Source: Parachlamydiaceae bacterium (GTDB taxonomy: Bacteria; Chlamydiota; Chlamydiia; Chlamydiales; Parachlamydiaceae). From it: a stretch of 20,082 bases of DNA. This document shows, one piece after another, positions 1-6,556 of this stretch. The position numbers were made by a program, and so were the translations under genes. The stretch spans positions 1 to 20,082 of the forward strand of contig JACDGH010000015.1 of assembly GCA_013815395.1 (NCBI GenBank). The letters run 5' to 3'. Each line of letters begins with the position of its first letter. Position 1 is the first letter of the stretch. The notes beneath the pieces are model-generated. The model had not been told where the DNA came from. It ran no database searches and was given only the letters and a program-made list of their open reading frames with translations.

Positions 1-557
1 CAGGATTGATAATTATAGCCCCTAACAATCCCTATGATGCCAAAGGTTTATTAAAATCCGCTATTCGCAATAATAATCCCGTGCTTTTTCTCGAGTCCGA
101 GCTGGCCTATGGTGATAAAATGGGAATTCCTGTGGAGGAATATCTTGTGCCGATTGGCAAGGCTAAAATTGTGGCAGAAGGCACCGATATCACTATTGTG
201 ACGCATGGACAAATGGTCACTGTTTGCAAACATGCAATTAAGGAACTTCATGATAAAGGAATCAAAGTAGAGCTTATCGATTTGCGTACGATTAAGCCAC
301 TGGATATTGAAACTATTATCACCTCTGTGCAAAAAACCCATCATTGTGTGCTTGTTGAAGAAGGCCATATTTTTACAGGAATTGCAGCCGAAGTGGCCTT
401 TCAAATTCAACAACATTGTTTTGATGATCTCGATGCACCTCTTGTGCGTGTGTGTCAGAGAGAAACACCCATGCCCTACTCTAAAGTATTAGAAAAAGAA
501 ACGATGCCTACCATCCCTCGGATTATTGCTTCGGTTAATCAATGTTTGAATATTTGA
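1..557 (+). CDS. pdhB: Pyruvate dehydrogenase E1 component, beta subunit (3' part, gene begins before the window)
   Basis: This is the C-terminal ~185 residues of the E1 beta chain, which with E1 alpha performs the thiamine-diphosphate-dependent decarboxylation of pyruvate and passes the acetyl group to E2. The frame is open from base 3 with no stop, so the gene is cut by the window edge; the TTG at 6 is not a real start. Recognisable pieces are the NPYDAKGLL and PVLFLESELAYG stretches of the transketolase pyrimidine domain and the C-terminal transketolase domain, with IVTHGQMV, VELIDLRTIKPLD and the VLVEEGH segment. It ends in TGA 29 nt before pdhC, as expected of one pdh operon. The family assignment is firm. 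The 2-oxoisovalerate dehydrogenase beta subunit is a close relative, but the pdhC neighbour favours Pdh. Confidence 0.93.
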   Translation, partial: GLIIIAPNNPYDAKGLLKSAIRNNNPVLFLESELAYGDKMGIPVEEYLVPIGKAKIVAEGTDITIVTHGQMVTVCKHAIKELHDKGIKVELIDLRTIKPLDIETIITSVQKTHHCVLVEEGHIFTGIAAEVAFQIQQHCFDDLDAPLVRVCQRETPMPYSKVLEKETMPTIPRIIASVNQCLNI

Positions 558-586
558 ATATTTAACCTTTTAAAAATGTAGTTGCT

Positions 587-1831
587 ATGCCATTTACACT
601 GACAATGCCAAAGATGTCTCCCACCATGGAACAAGGTACGATTATTAAATGGCACAAAAAAGAAGGGGAATTCGTCAACGCTGATGAATTACTTTTTGAA
701 GTGGCCACTGATAAAGCAACAGTTGAATATAATGCATTGGATAGTGGATGGTTGCGCCAAATTCTTTTAAAAAATAACACTGAGGCTAAGGTTAATCAAC
801 CTATTGCTATTTTCACAGAAGATAAAGAAGAAAGTATTGAGGACTATAAAGCGGAAGGCGCAGACACTGCTCCCCATACTTCTGAGGTACAGTCCAAAGC
901 CCCCGATAAGCCAGCAGCTTCTGTATCCAGTGAGCCTGCGCGATCTCATGGAGAGCGTCTTAAAATTTCCCCTCTCGCCCGAAAGTTGGCTAAGCAGCAA
1001 GGATTGGACTTATCGTCCCTTTTAGGAACAGGGCCCGGCGGCCGCATTATTAGTCGCGATTTAGCTAATGCACGTTCTCTTAACCACTCGCATGAACTCA
1101 TTAAGCCATTTACAACTGCAGAATCAGGTTCCTATTTCGAAGAAGAGCTGACACCTATGCGAAAAGTGATTAGTCAACGGCTCCAAGAAGCGAAAGCATC
1201 CATCCCTCATTTCTACGTCTCCATGAAAATTAATGCTCAACCCTTAGTCGATATCCGAGCGCAGCTTAAGCTCCACGGTATTAGCCTGACTTATAACGAT
1301 TTTATTGTAAAAGCTTCTGCCCTTGCTCTTAAAAAGCACCCAGGTGTTAATAGCGGTTTTAATGCAGCAAATAACACTTTGATCCGTTTTAAAACAATTG
1401 ATATCTCCATAGCTGTGAGCATTCCAGGGGGACTTATCACCCCAATTGTAAAGCATGCCGACTTGAAGCCAATCTCTGATCTGGCCGCTGAGATTAAAGC
1501 TTTATCTGCGCGTGCCAAGGAAGGAAAGCTTGAATCTCATGAGTATAAAGGTGGATCTTTTACTATTTCTAATCTCGGCATGTATGGAGTTTCTGATTTC
1601 ATTGCAATTATAAATCCTCCTCAAGCTGCCATTTTAGCCGTGAGTGGAATTTTATCTGTGCCCGTAGTGCGCAATGGAGTAGTTGTTCCAGGCAATGAGC
1701 TCGTACTCACCCTTTCCGGTGACCATCGCGTGATCGATGGAGTGGCTGGAGCTGAGTTTTTAAAAACTTTACAGTCCTTCCTGGAAGCGCCTGCGGTACT
1801 ACTTGATGAAGTATATAAAACTGAAAAATAA
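587..1831 (+). CDS. pdhC: Dihydrolipoamide acetyltransferase, E2 of pyruvate dehydrogenase
   Basis: E2 core of the pyruvate dehydrogenase complex: it carries the acetyl group on a lipoyl arm and transfers it to CoA. Three domains are visible in the 414 residues. One N-terminal lipoyl domain (about 1-80) has the lipoylation lysine K43 in ATDKATVE. A variable, Ala/Pro/Ser-rich linker follows, then a peripheral subunit-binding domain (about 126-160, KISPLARKLA ... GTGPGGRI). The C-terminal catalytic acyltransferase domain (about 185-410) has the active-site motif DHRVIDG, with H380 and D384. The single lipoyl domain and total length are normal for alpha-proteobacterial and chlamydial E2. It starts 29 nt after pdhB and is surely co-transcribed. 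No E3 gene (lpdA) follows in this window. Confidence 0.95.
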   Translation: MPFTLTMPKMSPTMEQGTIIKWHKKEGEFVNADELLFEVATDKATVEYNALDSGWLRQILLKNNTEAKVNQPIAIFTEDKEESIEDYKAEGADTAPHTSEVQSKAPDKPAASVSSEPARSHGERLKISPLARKLAKQQGLDLSSLLGTGPGGRIISRDLANARSLNHSHELIKPFTTAESGSYFEEELTPMRKVISQRLQEAKASIPHFYVSMKINAQPLVDIRAQLKLHGISLTYNDFIVKASALALKKHPGVNSGFNAANNTLIRFKTIDISIAVSIPGGLITPIVKHADLKPISDLAAEIKALSARAKEGKLESHEYKGGSFTISNLGMYGVSDFIAIINPPQAAILAVSGILSVPVVRNGVVVPGNELVLTLSGDHRVIDGVAGAEFLKTLQSFLEAPAVLLDEVYKTEK

Positions 1832-1860
1832 ATTATAAATTTTCTTACTCTCGAGTGATC

Positions 1861-3504
1861 ATGCTTATTAGTCCCTTTGCCGGCAAGCTTCCAAATGATG
1901 CCATGTTAGTAGATATTCCTCGCTTAATAAGCGCTTATTTTAATGAAATACCCGATGTTAACTTACCAGAAGAACGCGTTTCTTTTGGGACTTCTGGACA
2001 TCGAGGTTCATCATTAGATAAAAGTTTTAATGAAAGACATATTCTGGCTATTGCGCAGGCAATTTGTTTATACCGCTCTCAAAAGCAAATTATTGGTCCC
2101 TTGTTTCTCGGTGTGGACACCCATGCTCTCTCAGAGCCAGCCTTAGCCTCTGTCTTAGAAGTTTTGGCTGCCAATAAAGTTGAGACTATGATTGCTGCAA
2201 ATCATGAATATACCCCCACGCCTGTGGTCTCGCATGCGATTTTATTACATAATCGAGGACGTACAACAGGTCTTGCTGATGGTATTGTCATCACTCCCTC
2301 ACATAATCCTCCAAAAGATGGAGGAATCAAATATAACCCACCTCACGGTGGACCTGCCGATCAAGACATCACTTCATGGATTGAAAGTAAGGCCAATCAA
2401 TTTCTTGCTGATCACATGCGCGGCGTTTCCCGTCTCCCCTATGATCAAGCGTGTAAATCCTCGACTACCCATGCATATGACTTTCGCACAAGCTATATTA
2501 ATGACTTATGTAATGTGATTGATATGGATTGCATCCGTGATTCCAAGATCCATATAGGGGTAGATCCACTTGGAGGAGCAGGAGTGCATTATTGGAAGCA
2601 TATTGCTGAACACTATGGTTTGAATTTATCGGTTACCAATGAAAAAGTAGACCCTACGTTTCGTTTTATGGCTGTAGATTGGGATGGACAGATCCGCATG
2701 GATCCTTCATCCCCCTATGCTATGCAAGAATTAATTGCACTCAAAGATCGCTTCGATATCGCTTTTGCTTGTGACACAGACCATGATCGACATGGCATTA
2801 TAACCAAAAGTGCGGGTCTAATGCCGACAAATCATTTTCTTTCAGTCGCTATCTCATATTTATTTCAGCATCGCCCCCATTGGAGGAAAACTTCTGGCAT
2901 CGGTAAAACGATCGTCAGTAGTCAGATGATTGACCGAATTGCTGCAAAACTTGGAAGAAGTCTTTACGATGTGCCTGTAGGATTTAAATGGTTTGTAGAA
3001 GGCTTACTTGAGGGATCCCTAGCCTTTGTGGGAGAAGAAAGCGCCGGAGCCACATTTGCACGTATGGATGGCAATGTGTGGACAACTGATAAGGATGGGA
3101 TCATTCCAGGGTTGCTTGCCGCTGAAATAACTGCTAAAACTGGAAGAGATCCTGGTGTACTGTATGAAGAGTTGACGCGTGAATTTGGTGTATCCTATTT
3201 TAAGCGCATAGACGCCCCAGCTACGCGCCAGCAAAAAGCACTATTAAAAAAAATAACGGTGGATAGCATCCACATCAAAACCTTAGCTGGGGAGTCAATC
3301 AAGTCGATACAGACCACCGCTCCAGGAAACGGGGCTCCAATTGGGGGAATAAAAGTTTCTACGCAAAATGGGTGGTTTGCCGCCAGACCTTCAGGCACTG
3401 AAGACATTTACAAGATTTATGCAGAAAGCTTTATCGATAATTCAAGTTTGGAACAAATTTTGAACGAAGCACAAGTTATTGTGTCGAATGCCTTAAATAC
3501 CTAA
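1861..3504 (+). CDS. pgm: Alpha-D-phosphoglucomutase (E. coli Pgm type)
   Basis: Interconverts glucose-1-phosphate and glucose-6-phosphate, linking glycogen and UDP-glucose synthesis with glycolysis. The protein follows E. coli Pgm almost end to end: FGTSGHRGS near the N-terminus, the phosphoserine loop TPSHNPP (S147 counting from the ATG), the Mg2+-binding loop DTDHDRHG (D305, D307, D309), the sugar-binding GEESAGA and the phosphate-binding RPSGTEDIYK near the C-terminus. Length (547 aa) matches the family (about 546). I chose ATG 1861; an in-frame GTG at 1855 would add only two residues, and no strong ribosome-binding site decides between them. It lies 29 nt after pdhC on the same strand, so read-through from the pdh operon is likely. 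This is the bacterial Pgm subfamily, not the phosphomannomutase/GlmM type. Confidence 0.95.
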   Translation: MLISPFAGKLPNDAMLVDIPRLISAYFNEIPDVNLPEERVSFGTSGHRGSSLDKSFNERHILAIAQAICLYRSQKQIIGPLFLGVDTHALSEPALASVLEVLAANKVETMIAANHEYTPTPVVSHAILLHNRGRTTGLADGIVITPSHNPPKDGGIKYNPPHGGPADQDITSWIESKANQFLADHMRGVSRLPYDQACKSSTTHAYDFRTSYINDLCNVIDMDCIRDSKIHIGVDPLGGAGVHYWKHIAEHYGLNLSVTNEKVDPTFRFMAVDWDGQIRMDPSSPYAMQELIALKDRFDIAFACDTDHDRHGIITKSAGLMPTNHFLSVAISYLFQHRPHWRKTSGIGKTIVSSQMIDRIAAKLGRSLYDVPVGFKWFVEGLLEGSLAFVGEESAGATFARMDGNVWTTDKDGIIPGLLAAEITAKTGRDPGVLYEELTREFGVSYFKRIDAPATRQQKALLKKITVDSIHIKTLAGESIKSIQTTAPGNGAPIGGIKVSTQNGWFAARPSGTEDIYKIYAESFIDNSSLEQILNEAQVIVSNALNT

Positions 3505-3540
3505 AAATTAATCATTTCTTAACATGAAATTAATCAAATA

Positions 3541-3611
3541 TTTACAATAAACAGGTATATTATTTAATTCTGCAATAGATGAATCATTCATGTTTGCATG
3601 AAATGAATCAT
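3541..3611 (+). promoter_or_regulatory. Possible promoter and short repeats upstream of the Inc-like gene
   Basis: TTTACA (3541-3546) followed after 16 nt by TTTAAT (3563-3568) is a weak match to a sigma-70-class promoter. Just downstream, the 9-mer ATGAATCAT occurs at 3579-3587 and 3603-3611. Between them lies the small palindrome TTCATG-TTTG-CATGAA. The gene itself has a strong Shine-Dalgarno (AAGGAG) before ATG 3640. The promoter is a guess; the repeats are seen directly. Confidence 0.25.
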
Positions 3612-3639
3612 GATAAATAATTAAAAAGGAGAAAATTTT

Positions 3640-4407
3640 ATGTCAGCAGTAAATATGCCTCATTTTGGACAAAGTGCTATACCACCCGTGAGAGTTTCAG
3701 CTTCACCCTCAGCCCCAATTAATGATAATGTTGAAAGATTCGTAAAATCTACAAAAAAAATTGCAAACAATATTCTTTTATCTGAATCTAAAGATACTTC
3801 ATCTGCAGGTACAAAAAGGTGCCCCGTTCGCGGACGTGTGCATCAACATCATTATCATGACTCTGGTTATAATTCTTTTTGGAATCGTCCAACAATTATT
3901 GTAGCCCCTAGTGGTTACTCCAGAATCGATAGAGAAGGCAGTAATGAGGCTTTAAGATTTGCGGTTGGTATACTTAGTACATTTGTGGGAGCTGCGGCTT
4001 TTTATGCTATCGGGAATTATATTAAATGTTTCAAGAAAGTTGAAAAAAATATAGATAAAAATACGATTTTCAAACAAGAAATAGAAATTTTGAAGAAAAC
4101 ATCTACAAACGCTGAATTAGTAGGTCAACTCTCAAAAATAGCGACTCTTAGAGACAATATCTTGGATCGTAGTCGGAAAAATAATATTTTCAATTTAGTT
4201 GCTGTTATTACTGTCGCTGCAGCTTGTACCATTGCAGTTGTTGGGGCTGTTTTGGGAGCTCCTGCTCTCATGGCAACAGGGACATTGCTTGGTTTAGGCG
4301 TAGGAGCAGTGGTCTTAGTAAAATTAGGCATGGATACTTCAGAATCAAAACAAAAGCGCGATGCGAATGCAATTTTGGAAGCTGTAAGTGGACTACCTAA
4401 ATATTAA
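3640..4407 (+). CDS. Hypothetical membrane protein, Inc-like bilobed hydrophobic domain
   Basis: Unrecognised 255-aa protein. The N-terminal ~100 residues are polar, rich in Ser, Pro and Asn, with a histidine cluster (HQHHYHD, 69-74) and no signal peptide. A first hydrophobic segment spans about 104-127. A basic, probably helical stretch (130-180) follows. Then come two hydrophobic segments separated by only a few residues (about 183-204 and 207-229), ending in a charged tail. Closely spaced paired segments of this kind (a bilobed domain) are the hallmark of chlamydial inclusion membrane proteins, which leave the cell by type III secretion. That role is inferred from shape only. It has a strong AAGGAG ribosome-binding site and stands alone between pgm and a repeat-rich intergenic region. 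A plain inner-membrane protein is the alternative. Confidence 0.75.
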   Translation: MSAVNMPHFGQSAIPPVRVSASPSAPINDNVERFVKSTKKIANNILLSESKDTSSAGTKRCPVRGRVHQHHYHDSGYNSFWNRPTIIVAPSGYSRIDREGSNEALRFAVGILSTFVGAAAFYAIGNYIKCFKKVEKNIDKNTIFKQEIEILKKTSTNAELVGQLSKIATLRDNILDRSRKNNIFNLVAVITVAAACTIAVVGAVLGAPALMATGTLLGLGVGAVVLVKLGMDTSESKQKRDANAILEAVSGLPKY

Positions 4408-4446
4408 CAAATTTTGTAACTGCATACATCTTTAATAAGGCACGAG

Positions 4447-4495
4447 GAGCTCAGGCCTGCAGTTGCCCTTCCAGGGCTGCCTTTAGCCTGGGCTC
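4447..4495 (+). terminator. Large stem-loop after the Inc-like gene, possible terminator
   Basis: GAGCTCAGGC (4447-4456) pairs with GCCTGGGCTC (4486-4495), 9 of 10 Watson-Crick. Inside it a second stem, GCCCT-TCC-AGGGC (4465-4477), forms. It lies 40 nt beyond the stop of the 255-aa gene. No T-run follows, so it may be a non-canonical terminator or a piece of the repeat family: its inner 15-mer GCCCTTCCAGGGCTG recurs exactly at 4506-4520. Confidence 0.45.
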
Positions 4496-4497
4496 GT

Positions 4498-4606
4498 TTA
4501 GAGCCGCCCTTCCAGGGCTGACAGGAAATAGAACGCAATAGATTATTTTGCGTTTGGCGAAGCCCCTGGAGTGCGTCGCCTATGCCGCGCCCTTTTATTT
4601 CAAGAA
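4498..4606 (+). repeat. Dispersed repeat, copy A
   Basis: Begins TTTAGAGCCGCCCTTCC and runs through TTTGGCGAAGCCCCTGGAG and GTGCGTCGCC to GCCGCGCCCTTTTATTTCAAGAA. It aligns in order with copies B (4774) and D (17961) and with the reverse complement of copy C, though it is more diverged than B and C are from each other. Confidence 0.75.
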
Positions 4607-4724
4607 ATCACCTTAAGCACCCTAGGATGTATTTAAAGAGAATAAAGGCTAAAAATCTTTATTCAAAATGATTGTATTCCGCTTTAACGGACCTCCTGAA
4701 CTAAAGGGCGCGGTAGAGCCCACC

Positions 4725-4760
4725 CATTACCCGTAAGTCACAAACTGTTTACGGGTAATG
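4725..4760. repeat. Perfect 12-bp inverted repeat
   Basis: CATTACCCGTAA (4725-4736) and TTACGGGTAATG (4749-4760) are exact reverse complements around a 12-nt loop. It sits between a truncated repeat end (GTAGAGCC at 4713) and the full copy starting at 4774. No T-run follows on either strand. It could be a hairpin insert, a protein-binding palindrome or a terminator-like structure; the sequence does not decide. Confidence 0.6.
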
Positions 4761-4773
4761 ATTTATAAAATTA

Positions 4774-4886
4774 GTAGAGCCGCACTTCCGAGGCTGACAA
4801 AGAATAGCAGAATAGATAATTTGCCTTTGGCGAAGCCTTTGGAGTGCGTCAGCTCCTGCTGCGCCTTTTAATTCAGAAGATCAATT
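4774..4886 (+). repeat. Dispersed repeat, copy B (left arm of a 300-bp inverted pair)
   Basis: Starts GTAGAGCCGCACTTCC, contains the internal 8-bp direct repeat GCCTTTGG-CGAA-GCCTTTGG, then GTGCGTCAGCTCCTGCTGCG, and ends AATTCAGAAGATCA. It is matched in inverse orientation by copy C over its whole length, with an insertion of about 2 nt in the middle of C. It shares its right half closely with copy D near 17.96 kb. Confidence 0.85.
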
Positions 4887-4960
4887 GTAGCAAAATAGAA
4901 TGGTTTTGTAAAAAGTTTTTTAGTCTTTTATTCCTTTATTATATGCTAGGGGGGCTTAGA

Positions 4961-5073
4961 GTGATCTCCTGAATTAAAGGGCGCAGCAGGAGCTGACGCA
5001 CTCCAAAGGCTTCGCCAAAGGCAAATGACCTAGCTTCAGCTATTTCTTGTCAGCTTCGGAAGTGCGGCTCTAC
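4961..5073 (-). repeat. Dispersed repeat, copy C (right arm of the inverted pair)
   Basis: Reverse complement of copy B, from TGATCTCCTGAATTAAAGGG at its inner end to GGAAGTGCGGCTCTAC at its outer end. With B it makes an element of exactly 300 bp (4774-5073) with arms of about 113 bp around an AT-rich centre of about 75 bp. This resembles a MITE or a very long hairpin. It ends 26 bp before the stop codon of the thioredoxin-ankyrin gene, so that gene's transcript probably runs into it. Confidence 0.85.
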
Positions 5074-5098
5074 AAACTCTATGTTTCACGTGCCAGTC

Positions 5099-5941
5099 TC
5101 ATTTAGAAGTATCCTGAAATAATTTTAGAATAGTAGATGCTTTTGCTTTGCATTCTAAAACAGTTTGTCGAGCTGTCTCATTATTGAGTGCTGCAAGGTC
5201 TATTTCTGAAAACTCTTTTACCATTTCCTCAAGAAATAATCGAGCACTCGTCTTACCCCGTCCGATGACAACCATGGAGTTATCAAATTTAGGAGAATCG
5301 ATTTCTAGATCTGTCTGGGCACCTGCTTTTAGTAACATTGTAATGATTTCAAGAGAAGATTGAGCGAAGATGGATTGCGAAATAGCCATCATTAATGGGG
5401 TCATCGGCATAGCCTCATTCATTACATTCATCGAGATAATTCCATTTATGTCTATATCTTTATGTGTAAGACATGTCGCGACCAATTCTTTATCGCCTGT
5501 CTGAACAGCTGAAAAAAGGGTATTTAAAGTTGGTTTTTTATGAATGGCGTAATCGATATGTTCTATAAACCTTTCTTTAGCTGTCTCCCCCATAAAAGTT
5601 CCTATAACAGTATTATTCTTAATTACTTTGAAAGTGGGGATGCTCGTAACATCATATGTTTTGGCAATCTGCTGACTTTCGTCAATATTCACGCTAACAA
5701 AAAGATATTGTTCTTTAAGTTCATTTGCCAATTCTTCAAATAGTGGCTTCATTTTCATGCAGGGAGCACACCATGGGGCCCAAAAATCTATGATCACAGG
5801 TTTTTCGGCTTTTTGAATAAAACTTTCAAACTGAGTATCATTTAATTGCGTGACACAACCTGTTTCAAGCGTTTCTACAGCAAGGATTGTTTTAATTGCA
5901 ACTAAACATACAAATACGAGGTAATTAATTTTTTTAAACAT
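5099..5941 (-). CDS. Secreted thioredoxin-domain protein with C-terminal ankyrin repeats
   Basis: 280 aa. The first ~22 residues (MFKKINYLVFVCLVAIKTILA) form a signal peptide: a basic start, then a hydrophobic core. Residues about 30-135 are a full thioredoxin fold with the redox motif WCAPC (C58 and C61), the preceding VIIDFWAP strand and the cis-proline in TSIPTF (P102). Residues about 138-225 contain two degenerate ankyrin-type repeats (TLFSAVQTGDKELVATCL and TPLMMAISQ ... LEIITMLLKAGAQTDLE). The last 55 residues are helical and charged. The thioredoxin half should be redox-active outside the cytoplasm; the ankyrin half suggests protein binding. Whether it stays periplasmic or reaches the host is unknown. 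Start ATG 5941 is supported by AAGAGAG upstream. It is transcribed away from the gdx operon. Confidence 0.88.
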   Translation of the reverse strand: MFKKINYLVFVCLVAIKTILAVETLETGCVTQLNDTQFESFIQKAEKPVIIDFWAPWCAPCMKMKPLFEELANELKEQYLFVSVNIDESQQIAKTYDVTSIPTFKVIKNNTVIGTFMGETAKERFIEHIDYAIHKKPTLNTLFSAVQTGDKELVATCLTHKDIDINGIISMNVMNEAMPMTPLMMAISQSIFAQSSLEIITMLLKAGAQTDLEIDSPKFDNSMVVIGRGKTSARLFLEEMVKEFSEIDLAALNNETARQTVLECKAKASTILKLFQDTSK

Positions 5942-6218
5942 TATATTAGTCTCTCTTTTTAAGGTTTATGGTGCACTAATGGTGCATGGTGAGAAGATTT
6001 TAATGGACTCTTTCAATAAAATCCAGCAGAAAATATGTTCTTAAATCCCTTTTTTTTATTTTCAGAAGTGTTGAGGGAATGATATTTCTATTGTTTTCAT
6101 TATGTTTTAAACAGGATCGGAAGTTTGCAAATCACCAGCAAATTTTTCAATAGCGCGCCAATAGCTTTTCTGCTATTACGTAAGGGTTACATCTTTTAAT
6201 ATTTTAAATAGGTTGTTT

Positions 6219-6539
6219 ATGGCATGGATATATCTTTGTATTGCAGGACTCTTTGAAGTGGGATTTACAACTTTTCTCAAACTTTCTGAAAATTTCACAA
6301 AGCCTTGGCCAACTATAACATTTTTTATATTGGCTATTTTTAGTTTTTTCTCTTTATCGATGAGTTTAAAAGATATCCCGTTAGGAACTTCGTATGCCGT
6401 GTGGACAGGCATCGGAGCTTTTGGAACTGCTATTGTGGGAATTACTTTTTTTGGCGAACCCACTGATTTTTGGCGTCTTTTTTTCTTATTATGTCTTATT
6501 TTATCAATTATTGGCCTTAAAGTCGTTTCTCCACATTAA
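6219..6539 (+). CDS. SMR-family transporter, guanidinium exporter (Gdx/SugE) type
   Basis: A 106-aa, four-TM small multidrug resistance protein that works as a dual-topology dimer exchanging substrate for protons. The start is ATG 6219, because MAWIYLCIAGLFEV then aligns with the SugE N-terminus; a TTG at 6213 would add three residues upstream. With this numbering the essential glutamate is E13, preceded by G10, and S42, Y59, W62 and K101 fall at the positions I recall as characteristic of the Gdx/SugE branch. The segment GTSYAVWTGIGAFG is the family signature. One recalled aromatic position (W16) is F here. It lies 17 nt before ackA and is probably its co-transcribed first gene. I saw no guanidine riboswitch in the 277-bp upstream gap. 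Confidence 0.88.
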   Translation: MAWIYLCIAGLFEVGFTTFLKLSENFTKPWPTITFFILAIFSFFSLSMSLKDIPLGTSYAVWTGIGAFGTAIVGITFFGEPTDFWRLFFLLCLILSIIGLKVVSPH

Positions 6540-6556
6540 CTTTAAAGAAATTTCTC

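Larger units (their letters stand above)
4408..5098. other. Repeat-rich intergenic region without a credible gene
   Basis: About 690 bp between two converging genes. No open frame with a ribosome-binding site was found. It is filled by a stem-loop (4447-4495), three copies of one repeat family (4498-4606, 4774-4886, 4961-5073), a truncated piece of the same family on the minus strand (about 4693-4712), a stray left end GTAGAGCC (4713-4720) and a perfect 12-bp palindrome (4725-4760). It looks like a hotspot where repeat copies have inserted and partly deleted one another. Confidence 0.7.

Noticed and set aside
1855..1860. GTG start for pgm
   Set aside because: It adds only Met-Ile before the ATG and has no better ribosome-binding site; the ATG at 1861 was preferred.
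4408..5098. Hidden small gene in the repeat-rich intergenic region
   Set aside because: No frame there has a ribosome-binding site with a plausible protein; the sequence is explained by repeat copies and hairpins.
5942..6218. Possible guanidine riboswitch ahead of the SMR exporter gene
   Set aside because: A small stem AATAGC-TTTTCT-GCTATT is present near 6162-6179, but the paired ACGR-loop hairpins of the guanidine-II class and the conserved core of the other classes were not seen.
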